Source: an uncultured Desulfosarcina sp. (lineage in GTDB: Bacteria; Desulfobacterota; Desulfobacteria; Desulfobacterales; Desulfosarcinaceae). From it: a stretch of DNA of 64,000 nt. Below the pieces are notes generated by a model. It saw nothing but the letters and a program-made list of their open reading frames with translations. It was not told the origin of the DNA and made no database searches. The translations under genes and the position numbers were made by a program. Location of the stretch: assembly GCF_963668215.1 (NCBI RefSeq), contig NZ_OY764190.1, positions 2,666,001 through 2,730,000 on the forward strand. The letters run 5' to 3'. Shown one piece after another: positions 1 through 8,921 of the stretch (positions within the stretch are counted from its first letter, which is position 1; each line of letters begins with the position of its first letter).

Positions 1-236
1 ATTTCGATCAGGGGCGCATCGATCCCAAGCTGACCTCGATGGCCAAGATGTACGCGGCCCGCACGGCTGTGGAGGTCGCCGACGAGGCCATCCAGCTTCT
101 GGGCGGCTATGGGTACATGACCGAATACGAAGTGGAACGCTTCTATCGCGATGCCAAGATCACCGAGATTTACGAAGGCACCAAGGAAATCCAGAAAAAT
201 ACCATTGCCAGTGCGCTGATCGGCAAATTGAAATAA
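1..236 (+). CDS. Acyl-CoA dehydrogenase, C-terminal end (partial)
   Basis: The reading frame is open from base 3 to the TAA at 234-236, so only the last 77 or so residues of the gene lie in the window. They match the C-terminal helical domain of flavin-dependent acyl-CoA dehydrogenases: an LLGGYGYMTEYEVERFYRDA segment followed by the FAD/substrate-loop motif IYEGTKEIQKN near the end. The second acyl-CoA dehydrogenase in this window (6544-7701) has the same two motifs. The enzyme would oxidise a short-chain acyl-CoA to the enoyl-CoA and pass electrons to ETF. Exact substrate cannot be judged from this fragment; proximity to icmF suggests butyryl- or isobutyryl-CoA. Confidence 0.93.
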   Translation, partial: FDQGRIDPKLTSMAKMYAARTAVEVADEAIQLLGGYGYMTEYEVERFYRDAKITEIYEGTKEIQKNTIASALIGKLK

Positions 237-246
237 AAACGACAGC

Positions 247-298
247 TCCCCGGAAGGCATCTTTTCTCTCCCCATCGTTTCCCGGAGCCTTCCGGGGA
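247..298 (+). terminator. Perfect 12-bp inverted repeat after the acyl-CoA dehydrogenase
   Basis: Arms at 247-258 and 287-298 pair perfectly (TCCCCGGAAGGC with its complement) around a 28-base spacer, 10 bases after the stop codon. There is no U-tract, so it may be a weak terminator or an mRNA-stabilising hairpin that lowers readthrough into icmF. The rest of the 226-base gap holds no recognisable gene; the icmF ribosome binding site (CAGGAGG) lies at its end. Confidence 0.5.
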
Positions 299-462
299 CA
301 ACCCCCAACATCAGTTTCGTTGATGCTGCGACCTGAGCCTACCGACCGCCATCACAGCATCTTTCCCGAGATGTTCGCCGGGTAGTCACCGACCCGGGAC
401 GAACAGGGGAAAGCCACCCGCTCGGCGGCCGCCAACATCCAGGACCAGCCACAGGAGGACGC

Positions 463-3400
463 ATGAACGACGACATCCAGATTTACCATCCCAAGAACAA
501 TGTGAGAATCGTAACGGCAACTTCCCTTTTCGACGGGCACGATGCCTCGATTAATATCTTCCGACGCATTCTGCAAAGCTCCGGCGCCGAAGTGATCCAT
601 CTGGGGCACAACCGTTCCGTCAAAGAGGTGGTCGATGCCGCCATCGAAGAGGACGCCCAGGGCATCGCCATCTCCAGCTACCAGGGCGGGCATATGGAGT
701 TTTTCACCTACATGGTGGATCTGCTCAAGGAGGGCGGCGCCGGCCACATCAAGGTTTTCGGAGGCGGTGGGGGTGTCATCGTTCCCGAGGAGATCAAGGA
801 ACTGGAAGCCTACGGGGTGACCAAGATCTACTCGCCCGAGGACGGCGCCCACATGGGGCTGCAGGGTATCATCAATCACATGATCGAATCGATGGACTAC
901 TCCCGGGCCGATCAGGCTTCCATGGACCTGACGGACCTGGCCCCGGACAACAAGCTGAAGGTGGCCAACATGATCACGGCCCTGGAGCAGGCCAAGGCCA
1001 AGGAAAACGGCCATCTGGCCAAATTCCGCCAGGAGCTGAAATCAAAAATCGGCGACCGGATCGTGCCCGTTCTAGGCATCACCGGCACCGGCGGCGCCGG
1101 CAAGTCCTCTCTGACCGACGAACTGATCCTGCGCATGCTGCACGACCTCAAGGATATCCGCATTGCCATCATCAGTGCCGATCCTTCCCGGCGTAAGACC
1201 GGCGGGGCCCTGCTGGGCGACCGCATCCGCATGAACGCCATCGGCAGCCCCCGCGTGTATATGCGGTCCATCGCCACCCGCAGATCCCATACGGAAATTC
1301 CCGAAGCTTTGGGCGAGGTGCTGGATGTGGTCAAGGCGGCCGGCTACGATCTGGTGATCGCCGAAACCGCAGGCATCGGACAGGGGGATTCTCACATTAT
1401 CGATCTGGTAGACGTCTCCATGTATGTCATGACCAGCGACTTTGGCGCTGCCTCCCAGCTGGAGAAGATCGACATGCTGGATTTTGCCGATCTGGTGGTG
1501 GTCAATAAATTCGAGAAGCGCGGGGGCGAGGATGCCGTCCGCGATGTTCGCAAACAGGTCCAGCGCAATCGAAATGCCTTCGATAAAAACACGGAGGACA
1601 TGCCGGTTTTCGGAACCATCGCTTCCAAGTTCAACGACGACGGGGTTACCGGCCTGTATCACGCCCTGCTGGACACCATCGAAGAGAAAACAGGGGTCGG
1701 ATTCGAATCGAGCCTGCCCCGCGTGGATACCAAGCAGTCCACCTCCAAGACCATTATCATTCCGCCGGAGCGCACCCGCTACCTGGCCGAGATTGCCGAT
1801 ACGGTTCGGCAGTACCATAGTGAGACCAGAGAACAGGCCGACGCCATACGGCGGGTCTGGCACCTGGAAGAGAGCGCCAATGCGTTGACCAAAGGCGAAC
1901 TGCAAGGCGATGCAGCCGTTTTGCTGGATCGCCTCAAAAAGGAAATCGCCAAGGCCCGCGAGGATCTGGACGCCGAAACCGAGAAGCTGGTCAACGACTG
2001 GCAAGAGACCAAAGCAGCCTATGCCGGCGACGAACTGGTCTACATCGTTCGGGGCAAGGAGATTCGGGTGCCTTTGACTACCGAGTCGCTCTCCCGCCAG
2101 AAAATTCCCAAGATTTCCCTGCCGCGCTACGAGGACCCCGGGGAGATTTACACCTGGTTGAGAAGAGAGAATCTTCCGGGATACTTTCCTTACACCGCGG
2201 GCGTATTTCCTATGAAGCGGGTGGGCGAAGACCCCACACGCATGTTCGCCGGCGAAGGGGACCCGGCACGCACCAACCGCCGCTTCAAGATGCTTTCGGC
2301 CAACAGTGAAGCCAAACGGCTTTCCACGGCTTTCGATTCGGTGACTCTTTACGGCTACGATCCGGACCGGCGTCCGGACATCTACGGCAAGGTGGGCAAC
2401 TCCGGGGTGAGCGTCTGCACCCTGGACGATGTCAAGGTGCTGTACGGTGGCTTCGAGCTTTGCGCACCCAGCACATCGGTCTCTATGACCATCAACGGGC
2501 CGGCGCCCATCATGCTGGCCATGTTTCTTAACACGGCCATTGACCAGCAGGTGGACAAATACACCGAGGAAAAAGGAAAGCAGCCCTCTGCGGAAGAGTA
2601 CGAGAACATCAAGACCAAAGTTTTAGAAAACGTGCGCGGGACCGTGCAGGCCGACATTCTGAAGGAAGACCAGGGCCAGAACACCTGCATTTTTTCTATC
2701 GACTTCGCCCTGAAGATGATGGGGGACATCCAGGAGTACTTTATCGAAAAAAACGTTCGCAACTTCTACTCGGTCTCGATCTCCGGATACCATATCGCCG
2801 AAGCCGGGGCCAATCCCATCAGCCAACTGGCCTTCACGCTGTCCAACGGCTTCACCTACCTGGAATACTACCTCTCCCGCGGCATGCCGTTGGACAGCTT
2901 CGCGCCCAACCTCTCTTTCTTTTTCTCAAATGGCATGGACCCCGAATATACGGTCATCGGCCGGGTGGCCCGCCGTATCTGGTCCATCGCCCTGCGGGAG
3001 AAATACGGCGCTTCGGTGCGCAGCCAGATGCTCAAGTACCATATCCAGACTTCCGGCCGCAGCCTGCACAGCCAGGATATCCAGTTCAACGATATTCGTA
3101 CAACCCTCCAGGCCCTGTGCGCCATTTACGACAACGCCCAGAGCCTGCACACCAACGCTTTCGACGAGGCCATTACCACCCCGACGGAGGAGTCGGTGCG
3201 ACGTGCGCTGGCCATCCAACTGATCATCAACCGCGAGTGGGGGCTGGCCAAAAACGAAAATCCCTACCAGGGCAGCTTCATCGTCGACGATCTCACCGAT
3301 CTGGTGGAAGAAGCCGTGCTCATGGAATATGATCGGATCACCGCCCGCGGCGGCGTGTTGGGCGCCATGGAGACCGGCTACCAGCGCAGCAAGATCCAGG

Positions 3401-3750
3401 AAGAGTCTATCTACTACGAAATACTCAAACATTCCGGTGAGTATCCCATCGTGGGTGTCAACACATTCCGCGATCCCCACGCCGACGGTGACGATATGCT
3501 GGAAGGCATTTCCTGTATCGACCTGGCCCGGGCCACGACAGAGGAAAAGGAGTCCCAGCTCTCCCGCTTGAAAGACTTCCAGGCCCGCAACGCGGACAAA
3601 GCGCCCGAGGCATTGGAGCGGCTGCAGAAAGTGGCCCTGTCCGGCGACAACATTTTCGCCGAACTGATGGAGACTGTTAAAACATGCAGTTTGGGTCAGA
3701 TTACCGGGGCGTTGTATGATGTGGGTGGGCAGTATCGGAGAAATATGTAA
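463..3750 (+). CDS. icmF: Fused isobutyryl-CoA mutase IcmF (B12-dependent mutase with GTPase chaperone domain)
   Basis: A 1095-residue fusion in the IcmF order: an N-terminal cobalamin-binding domain (about 1-140; base-off motif DGHDAS with His26), a MeaB/ArgK-like G-protein domain (about 200-430; P-loop [12 protein letters not shown] from residue 205; base motif NKFE), then the TIM-barrel mutase domain (about 550-1095). Two positions separate isobutyryl-CoA mutase from methylmalonyl-CoA mutase: Phe595 (in RMFAGEG, where MCM has the substrate Tyr) and Gln739 (in GQNTC, where MCM has Arg). These correspond to the Phe/Gln pair known in IcmF. It should interconvert isobutyryl-CoA and n-butyryl-CoA (some homologues also act on pivalyl-CoA) and self-repair with its GTPase domain. 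Start is supported by CAGGAGG nine bases upstream. Thiolase follows 18 bases downstream. Confidence 0.95.
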   Translation: MNDDIQIYHPKNNVRIVTATSLFDGHDASINIFRRILQSSGAEVIHLGHNRSVKEVVDAAIEEDAQGIAISSYQGGHMEFFTYMVDLLKEGGAGHIKVFGGGGGVIVPEEIKELEAYGVTKIYSPEDGAHMGLQGIINHMIESMDYSRADQASMDLTDLAPDNKLKVANMITALEQAKAKENGHLAKFRQELKSKIGDRIVPVLGITGTGGAGKSSLTDELILRMLHDLKDIRIAIISADPSRRKTGGALLGDRIRMNAIGSPRVYMRSIATRRSHTEIPEALGEVLDVVKAAGYDLVIAETAGIGQGDSHIIDLVDVSMYVMTSDFGAASQLEKIDMLDFADLVVVNKFEKRGGEDAVRDVRKQVQRNRNAFDKNTEDMPVFGTIASKFNDDGVTGLYHALLDTIEEKTGVGFESSLPRVDTKQSTSKTIIIPPERTRYLAEIADTVRQYHSETREQADAIRRVWHLEESANALTKGELQGDAAVLLDRLKKEIAKAREDLDAETEKLVNDWQETKAAYAGDELVYIVRGKEIRVPLTTESLSRQKIPKISLPRYEDPGEIYTWLRRENLPGYFPYTAGVFPMKRVGEDPTRMFAGEGDPARTNRRFKMLSANSEAKRLSTAFDSVTLYGYDPDRRPDIYGKVGNSGVSVCTLDDVKVLYGGFELCAPSTSVSMTINGPAPIMLAMFLNTAIDQQVDKYTEEKGKQPSAEEYENIKTKVLENVRGTVQADILKEDQGQNTCIFSIDFALKMMGDIQEYFIEKNVRNFYSVSISGYHIAEAGANPISQLAFTLSNGFTYLEYYLSRGMPLDSFAPNLSFFFSNGMDPEYTVIGRVARRIWSIALREKYGASVRSQMLKYHIQTSGRSLHSQDIQFNDIRTTLQALCAIYDNAQSLHTNAFDEAITTPTEESVRRALAIQLIINREWGLAKNENPYQGSFIVDDLTDLVEEAVLMEYDRITARGGVLGAMETGYQRSKIQEESIYYEILKHSGEYPIVGVNTFRDPHADGDDMLEGISCIDLARATTEEKESQLSRLKDFQARNADKAPEALERLQKVALSGDNIFAELMETVKTCSLGQITGALYDVGGQYRRNM

Positions 3751-3768
3751 CAGAAACAGGAGATTTAT

Positions 3769-4944
3769 ATGAAAGAAGCAGTAATTGTCAGCGCCGTGCG
3801 CACGCCGTTGGGCAGTTTCAACGGTTCGCTGGCCGGCATTGGAGCGACCGATCTGGGCGCCATCGTCATCGAGGAGGCCATTCGGCGGGCCGGTATCGAA
3901 AAGACCGAAGTCGATGAAGTCCTCATGGGTCAGGTGCTGCCCTGCGGTTACGGCCAGAATCCGGCCAAGCAGGCGGCTGTGAAGGCCGGCATGCCTTGGG
4001 AGGCGGAGTGCATTACGGTCAACAAAGTGTGCGGCTCGGCCCTCAAAACAGTCATGCTGGCCGCCCAGGCAATCCAGTTGGGGGATGCCGAAGTGGCGGT
4101 GGCCGGCGGCATGGAAACCATGAGCCTGGCGCCCTACTACCTGGAAAAGGCCCGCTTCGGCTATCGCATGGGGCCCGGCCAGCTCCAGGATTCCATGATT
4201 CACGACGGGTTGTGGGATATCGTCAACGACTTCCACATGGGCATCTCCAACGAGTTGTGCTCCGAACGTTACGAAGTCAGTCGGGAAGAGCAGGATCGGT
4301 ACGCCGCCGAGTCTTACCGGCGGGCTCTCGACGCCATCGAAAGCGGTCGCTTCGACGAGCAGATCGTTCCGGTTTCCATTCCCCAGCGCAAGGGCGACCC
4401 CAAGATTTTTGGCAGAGACGAATGTCCCCGACCGACTTCATACGAGGCCCTGGCCAAGATGAAACCGGCCTTCAAAAAGGACGGCTTCGGCACCGCCGGC
4501 AATGCCTCCATTATCAGCGACGGTGCTGCCGCGGTCGTGGTCATGTCCCGGGAAAAGGCCGAGGCGCTGGGCTGTACGATCATGGCGACCATCGGCGCCC
4601 AGGCCTCCTATGGCATCGATATGAAATACGTGCTGGTGGCGCCCATCTGGGCGATTCCCAAGTGCCTGAAGAAAGAGGGCCTCGGCATCGATGACGTGGA
4701 TCTCTTCGAGGTCAACGAGGCCTTTTCCGGATCGACCGTTTCCGTCATGAAGGAACTGAATCTGTCGGCGGACAAAACCAATGTCAATGGAGGCAGCGTG
4801 GCCCTGGGCCATCCCATCGGGGCCAGCGGCTGCCGGGTGCTGGTGACCCTGCTTTACGAGATGATTCGGCGGGATCTGAAGACCGGTCTGGCATCGTTGT
4901 GTCTGGGCGGGGGGGAGGCGGTGGCTATGGTAGTCAAACGATAA
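3769..4944 (+). CDS. Acetyl-CoA C-acetyltransferase (thiolase)
   Basis: 391 residues, normal for biosynthetic/degradative thiolases. The full catalytic set is visible: nucleophile Cys88 in NKVCGSA, His348 in GHPIGASG, and Cys378 in CLGGGEA. It also has the VNEAFSGS substrate loop. It cleaves acetoacetyl-CoA with CoA to two acetyl-CoA, or the reverse. Position between icmF and 3-hydroxybutyryl-CoA dehydrogenase, 18 and 21 bases away, places it as the last step of butyryl-CoA oxidation. A ribosome binding site (CAGGAG) precedes the ATG. Confidence 0.95.
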   Translation: MKEAVIVSAVRTPLGSFNGSLAGIGATDLGAIVIEEAIRRAGIEKTEVDEVLMGQVLPCGYGQNPAKQAAVKAGMPWEAECITVNKVCGSALKTVMLAAQAIQLGDAEVAVAGGMETMSLAPYYLEKARFGYRMGPGQLQDSMIHDGLWDIVNDFHMGISNELCSERYEVSREEQDRYAAESYRRALDAIESGRFDEQIVPVSIPQRKGDPKIFGRDECPRPTSYEALAKMKPAFKKDGFGTAGNASIISDGAAAVVVMSREKAEALGCTIMATIGAQASYGIDMKYVLVAPIWAIPKCLKKEGLGIDDVDLFEVNEAFSGSTVSVMKELNLSADKTNVNGGSVALGHPIGASGCRVLVTLLYEMIRRDLKTGLASLCLGGGEAVAMVVKR

Positions 4945-4965
4945 AATAAAACAAGGAGTGAGGAA

Positions 4966-5814
4966 ATGGAAATCAATACCTTTGGCGTTATCGGCGCCGG
5001 GCAGATGGGCAACGGCATCGCCCAAGTGGCAGCCACTGCAGGCCTCAACGTCATCATGAGCGACATCAAGATCGAGTTTGCCGAAAAAGGGCTGGCCAAT
5101 ATCACCAAAATTCTCGCCAAGAATGTGGACAAGGGCAAGATCAGCGCCGAGGACAAGGATGCCATCCTGGCCCGCATCAAGATCACCGCCGATCTCAAGG
5201 ACATGGCCGATGCCGATTTCGTCGTCGAAGCGGCCACGGAAAACGAGACGCTCAAGTTCAAGGTTTTCCAGGATCTGGACGAGATCTGCCGGCCGGGCGT
5301 CATCCTGGCCACCAACACCTCTTCGATTCCCATCGGCCGGATCGCCGCCCAGACCGGCAGACCGGAAAAGGTCATCGGCATGCACTTCATGAATCCGGTG
5401 CCGGTGATGAAACTGGTAGAGGTGATCCGCGGTCTGGCCACCTCCGACGAAACTTTTCAGACCACCTGGGACCTGTCGCTCAAGTTCGGCAAAACTCCGG
5501 CCCTGGCCAATGACTTCCCCGGTTTTATCGCCAACCGCATCCTTTTGCCCATGATCAACGAGGCCGTGTTCGCCCTCTACCATGGGGTCGGCACGCGCGA
5601 GGATATCGACACCGTGATGAAACTGGGCATGAACCACCCCATGGGGCCGCTGGCCCTGGCGGATCTCATTGGTCTGGATACCTGCCTGGCCATCATGGAA
5701 ACGCTGTACAACGGATTCAAGGATTCCAAATATCGCCCCTGTCCGCTGCTGAGAAAATATGTGGAAGCCGGCTGGTTGGGCCGTAAAACCGGTCGGGGAT
5801 TTTACGAATATTAG
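4966..5814 (+). CDS. hbd: 3-hydroxybutyryl-CoA dehydrogenase
   Basis: 282 residues, the standard length of the short Hbd/PaaH type. An N-terminal Rossmann fold begins GVIGAGQMGNGIAQVAA; the catalytic His (about residue 140) is in MHFMNPVP; the C-terminal domain shows DFPGFIANR and ends with GWLGRKTGRGFYEY. It oxidises (S)-3-hydroxybutyryl-CoA to acetoacetyl-CoA with NAD. The gene is the third of a tight run icmF-thiolase-hbd and shares its presumed role in (iso)butyryl-CoA oxidation. No enoyl-CoA hydratase is seen in the window, so that step must be encoded elsewhere. Confidence 0.95.
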   Translation: MEINTFGVIGAGQMGNGIAQVAATAGLNVIMSDIKIEFAEKGLANITKILAKNVDKGKISAEDKDAILARIKITADLKDMADADFVVEAATENETLKFKVFQDLDEICRPGVILATNTSSIPIGRIAAQTGRPEKVIGMHFMNPVPVMKLVEVIRGLATSDETFQTTWDLSLKFGKTPALANDFPGFIANRILLPMINEAVFALYHGVGTREDIDTVMKLGMNHPMGPLALADLIGLDTCLAIMETLYNGFKDSKYRPCPLLRKYVEAGWLGRKTGRGFYEY

Positions 5815-5819
5815 CCGTT

Positions 5820-5960
5820 GGGTTCAAGGGGTCGAGGGTTCAAGGATTCGAGCGAATTAAATGAATTCAAGACTGTTTTGCAACAAACCGGGTGCGCCAT
5901 ATCAGATGGAATCGGTTGCTTTCGCTTGACCCCTCGACCCCTTGCATCCTTGAACCCCCT
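5820..5960. repeat. Modular inverted repeat of TTGAACCC/TCGACCCCTTG blocks
   Basis: The gap between hbd and the XRE-cupin gene begins with blocks of GGTTCAAGG and GGGTCGAGGG (5821-5852) and ends with their complements CCCTCGACCCCTTG and ATCCTTGAACCC (5929-5957), in swapped order. Such blocks cannot come from coding constraint. It looks like a small dispersed repeat inserted inside the operon; the folded transcript might act as an mRNA spacer. No promoter is evident in the interior. Confidence 0.55.
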
Positions 5961-5977
5961 TTACACAAGGAGCTGTC

Positions 5978-6532
5978 ATGCCCGCCAGAAAAAAAACCAC
6001 CCGTCTTACCCCCGTGGGCAAGAAAATCAAAAAGGCCCGAACGGACAAGAAAATGAGCTACGAGTCGCTGGCCAACGACACCGGCTTTTCCGTCGATTTC
6101 CTCAAGAGTGTGGAATCCGGCAAGGTCACGCCGCCGGTGGGCTCCCTGCTGCAAATCTCCCGGGCGCTGGAAATCGATTCCGGCGATCTGCTCAAGGAAG
6201 AAGAAGACCGCATGCAGGACCGCATCAAGGCCTATACCAAGCGAACGGCCAGCTACGCCTACACCACCCTGACACCGGGAGCTGAGAACAAGCATCTCAA
6301 GGCCTTCAAGGTCGAAATCGACGCCAAAAAAGACCACGAAGGCGTCAGCTACAACCATGAAGGGGAAGAGTTTGTCTACGTGCTTCAGGGCAATATCGAA
6401 GTGATGGTGGGTGAACATGTGAATGCTCTCGGGCCAGGCGATTCCCTGCATTTCAACTCCGGCATCCAGCACCTTTTGAGAAATACCGGCGAAACGGATG
6501 CGGAACTGATTGTGGTGATATACAACCCGTAA
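5978..6532 (+). CDS. XRE-family helix-turn-helix regulator with C-terminal cupin domain
   Basis: 184 residues. After a basic N-terminus, an XRE/Cro-type HTH spans about 12-66 (GKKIKKARTDKKMSYESLA, then a second helix with SVDFLKSVESGK). A cupin barrel covers about 105-182, with HEGEEFVYVLQG and GPGDSLHFNSGIQHLLRN giving the two cupin motifs. Proteins of this build usually sense a small metabolite and control neighbouring catabolic genes; here it sits inside the acyl-CoA oxidation operon, 11 bases before an acyl-CoA dehydrogenase, so it is the likely local regulator. The ligand cannot be read from sequence. Start is supported by AAGGAG upstream. Confidence 0.9.
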   Translation: MPARKKTTRLTPVGKKIKKARTDKKMSYESLANDTGFSVDFLKSVESGKVTPPVGSLLQISRALEIDSGDLLKEEEDRMQDRIKAYTKRTASYAYTTLTPGAENKHLKAFKVEIDAKKDHEGVSYNHEGEEFVYVLQGNIEVMVGEHVNALGPGDSLHFNSGIQHLLRNTGETDAELIVVIYNP

Positions 6533-6543
6533 AGGATACGACC

Positions 6544-7701
6544 ATGTCATTCAAGTTAACCGATGAACAATTGATGATCCAGTCGATGGTTCGCGAGTTC
6601 TCCCGCAAGGTCGTCGCTGAAACTGCAGCGGAGCGGGACAAAACCAAGGAATTTCCCGCCAAAAACCTCAAGAAGATGGCGGAACTGGGGCTGTTGGGGA
6701 TGATGGTGCCCTTCGAATACGAAGGCTCGGATTCGGACACGGTTGGCTACGTCCTGGCCCTTTCCGAAATCGCCTATTCCTGTGCTTCCACGGCGGTGGT
6801 CATGTCCGTACACAACTCCATCGTCTGCGAGAGCATCCTGAATTTCGGCACCGAAGATCAGAAGCAGCACTACCTCAAGGATCTGGCCATGGGCAAGTAC
6901 ATCGGGGCCTTCGCCCTGACCGAGCCCGAGGCCGGCTCGGATCCGGTCAGCCAGCAGACTACGGCGGTGAAAGACGGCGATCACTACATTATCAACGGAA
7001 CCAAGCGCTTCATTACCACCGGCAAGAACAGCGGGCTGGTGATTGTCACGGCCAAGACCGATCCGGAGGCCCGTCACAAGGGCATCAGCACCTTTATCGT
7101 GACCAGGGACAATCCCGGCCTCGTTGTGGGCAATACCGAGGACAAAATGGGGCTGCGCGCTTCGGACACCACCGATCTGCATTTCGAAGACTGCCGCGTA
7201 CCGGCAACGGACATGCTCGGCAAGGAGGGCGAAGGCTTCAAGATCGTGATGAAGGGGCTCGACGGCGGGCGCATCGGCATTGCCGCCCAAAGCCTGGGGG
7301 TGGCCCAGGCAGCCTTTGACGCGGCCGTCAATTATGCCAAACAGCGCGATCAATTCGGCCAGAAGATATCCAAGTTCCAGGGTTTGCGCTGGATCATCGC
7401 CGACATGGCCACGGAAATCGAAGCGGCCCGCCAGTTGACCCTTTCCGCCGCCGCCATGAAAGACAGCAAAAAGCGTTTTACCACCCAGGCGTCTATGGCC
7501 AAGCTCTACGCCTCGGAAATGGTCAACCGGGTCGTCGCCAAGGCCTTGCAGATGCACGGCGGTTACGGTTTTACCAAGGACTACCCGGTGGAGCGTTTCT
7601 ACCGGGACGCGAGGGTGTTCACCATTTACGAAGGTACTTCGGAGATCCAGCGGGTGGTGATTTCCAATAATATACTCAAAGACAAGCGGACGACAAAATA
7701 A
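6544..7701 (+). CDS. Acyl-CoA dehydrogenase (short-chain type)
   Basis: 385 residues, full length for the family. N-terminal helical domain, central beta domain with the FAD-contacting AFALTEPEAGSDP and FITTGKNSG segments, and a C-terminal domain with QMHGGYGFTKDYPVERFYRD and the catalytic-loop motif IYEGTSEIQR, whose Glu is the usual base in butyryl-CoA dehydrogenases. It would oxidise butyryl- or a branched short-chain acyl-CoA, feeding electrons to ETF. It follows the XRE-cupin gene by 11 bases and precedes the ACT protein by 10, so the three are one transcription unit. Confidence 0.94.
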   Translation: MSFKLTDEQLMIQSMVREFSRKVVAETAAERDKTKEFPAKNLKKMAELGLLGMMVPFEYEGSDSDTVGYVLALSEIAYSCASTAVVMSVHNSIVCESILNFGTEDQKQHYLKDLAMGKYIGAFALTEPEAGSDPVSQQTTAVKDGDHYIINGTKRFITTGKNSGLVIVTAKTDPEARHKGISTFIVTRDNPGLVVGNTEDKMGLRASDTTDLHFEDCRVPATDMLGKEGEGFKIVMKGLDGGRIGIAAQSLGVAQAAFDAAVNYAKQRDQFGQKISKFQGLRWIIADMATEIEAARQLTLSAAAMKDSKKRFTTQASMAKLYASEMVNRVVAKALQMHGGYGFTKDYPVERFYRDARVFTIYEGTSEIQRVVISNNILKDKRTTK

Positions 7702-7711
7702 GGAGGAAGCC

Positions 7712-8215
7712 ATGGTCAGAACGGAAATCTCCCTGTTCCTGAAAAACGAGCCCGGTGAGCTGGGAAAGCTGGCCACCATGATGGGTGAGGCCGGCATCAA
7801 TATCGATGCGTTGACCATCCAGGACGCTTCGGCCTATGTGCTGGAACTGTTCAAGGCCCGTGGAAAATCCCTTAAACGAATCGCATCGGCCGCCAGCTAC
7901 AACTCCATGCGCAAGGACTCGGCCCAGTTCGCTTTGATCCGCCTGCTGGCAGAGGACGGCAAAACCAACGCCGCCATCGATCTGCTCTCCCAGCACGATT
8001 ACACCTTTGACATCCTGCCGGTCATTGCCGTGCAATTGGACAACAAGCCCGGTGAACTGGCCCGTCTCGCGTCCCGCTTCGGTGAAGCCGGCGTCAACAT
8101 CAACTACGTGTATGGGTCCGTAGCCGGACCGGATGCCAAATGCCTGTTCGTCTTCTGTCCCGAAGACATCGATTTGGCATCCAAGATTTTTGCCGAGACC
8201 GGCGCCAATCAATAA
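7712..8215 (+). CDS. Tandem ACT-domain protein
   Basis: 167 residues made of two ACT modules: residues 1-75 (RTEISLFLKNEPGELGKLA, GINIDALTI) and about 90-165 (VIAVQLDNKPGELARLAS, GVNINYVYG). Both have the NxPGxL signature and the following GxNI strand typical of ACT folds that bind amino acids or related ligands. No catalytic domain is attached. Such stand-alone pairs are often found next to CoA ligases or acyl-CoA enzymes and are presumed allosteric or sensory. Strong ribosome binding site AAGGAGG precedes the ATG. It ends the operon, with a terminator about 220 bases downstream. Confidence 0.85.
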   Translation: MVRTEISLFLKNEPGELGKLATMMGEAGINIDALTIQDASAYVLELFKARGKSLKRIASAASYNSMRKDSAQFALIRLLAEDGKTNAAIDLLSQHDYTFDILPVIAVQLDNKPGELARLASRFGEAGVNINYVYGSVAGPDAKCLFVFCPEDIDLASKIFAETGANQ

Positions 8216-8303
8216 ACAAAATTTGACTTTTTGCGAAGTCATCAAGCTTGGCGGCTTTTTTCAGGCCAACCATGGCCACACGCCCGAAAGGAAGCGGTGG
8301 ATT

Positions 8304-8365
8304 CATGGGAGCGGCGTCTCGCCGCGATTGGCCGGCAATCATCGCGGCTGGAAGCCGCTCCCATG
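8304..8365. repeat. REP-like palindromic element
   Basis: An imperfect 62-base palindrome: CATGGGAGCGGCGTCTCGCC on the left, and on the right its complement-like GGCTGGAAGCCGCTCCCATG, with a complementary ATCGCGG/CCGCGAT inner section. The outer CATGGGAGCGGC arms match perfectly. It lies between the ACT gene and its terminator. A second element opening with ATGGGAGCG is at 42862-42901, so this is probably a REP-type repeat family of the genome. Confidence 0.65.
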
Positions 8366-8432
8366 AAAAACTGCTCTCGAGCAGATGCCACTTCCTTAGA
8401 AGCCGCAGAGACCTCATGCCGGACTTGATAAG

Positions 8433-8470
8433 CCTGCCCAACGGCAGTTTTGGCTGATGGGCAGGTTTTC
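8433..8470 (+). terminator. Intrinsic terminator of the acyl-CoA operon
   Basis: An 8-bp stem (CCTGCCCA at 8433-8440, TGGGCAGG at 8458-8465) closes a loop with its own weak pairing and is followed by TTTTCCCC. It lies about 220 bases after the ACT gene and is the first terminator-like structure downstream of the operon. Confidence 0.65.
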
Positions 8471-8590
8471 CCCCTCATTTGCCGGCCTTAATCCTGCCAT
8501 TGAACACTTCTCGTTCGTTGCTATCTTTTTCTGTAAGAATTATGAATGAACAACAACTTGTTATCAGTGCAGAATATCGGAGGGATTGCT

Positions 8591-8803
8591 ATGAACAGAC
8601 AAGATTGCGTGAACGAAAAGTGGTCAAGTAGAACCATGGGGTTGATCGTTCTGCCGCTGGCTCTGGCCCTCGGATTTATAGGGTTTCTGATTCTTCCCGT
8701 GGTGGGGGTGTTTTTCGCCGTGCCCCTGTTCATCCTCTCACTTTTTTTCCTTTTTGCCCCGGAAAGCAAGGTTTGCCGTCTGGTCTTGAGAAAAGGAGCC
8801 TGA
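8591..8803 (+). CDS. Small membrane protein of unknown function
   Basis: The ATG at 8591 is chosen because CGGAGGG sits seven bases upstream; an in-frame ATG at 8546 has no such site. The 70-residue product has a polar N-terminus (with one Cys), then two closely spaced hydrophobic segments at about 16-36 and 38-57, and a basic tail ending VCRLVLRKGA. I do not recognise the family. It is followed at once by a strong bidirectional terminator and stands alone, convergent with acs. Confidence 0.65.
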   Translation: MNRQDCVNEKWSSRTMGLIVLPLALALGFIGFLILPVVGVFFAVPLFILSLFFLFAPESKVCRLVLRKGA

Positions 8804-8827
8804 CGACGCCTCAATATCAATCGATTT

Positions 8828-8868
8828 AAAAGGGCCAGACGGATTTCGTCTGGCCCTTTTAATTTTTC
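8828..8868. terminator. Bidirectional intrinsic terminator
   Basis: A perfect 14-bp stem (8828-8841 and 8847-8860, core GGGCCAGACG) with a 5-base loop, flanked by A-run on the left and T-run on the right so that it works in both directions. It separates the small membrane protein gene from the convergent acs gene. Confidence 0.92.
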
Positions 8869-8921
8869 AATTTTTTTTAAGCGAACGGCTCAACCGTCAT
8901 TCGCGGAAACGCCCGCCTGTA

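Noticed and set aside
237..462. Possible cobalamin riboswitch ahead of icmF
   Set aside because: The gap is only 226 bases, is partly a terminator-like hairpin, and shows no B12-box-like sequence.
2926..4236. 436-codon minus-strand ORF antisense to icmF and thiolase
   Set aside because: Spans two real genes and the gap between them on the other strand, with the same skewed composition as other mirror ORFs.
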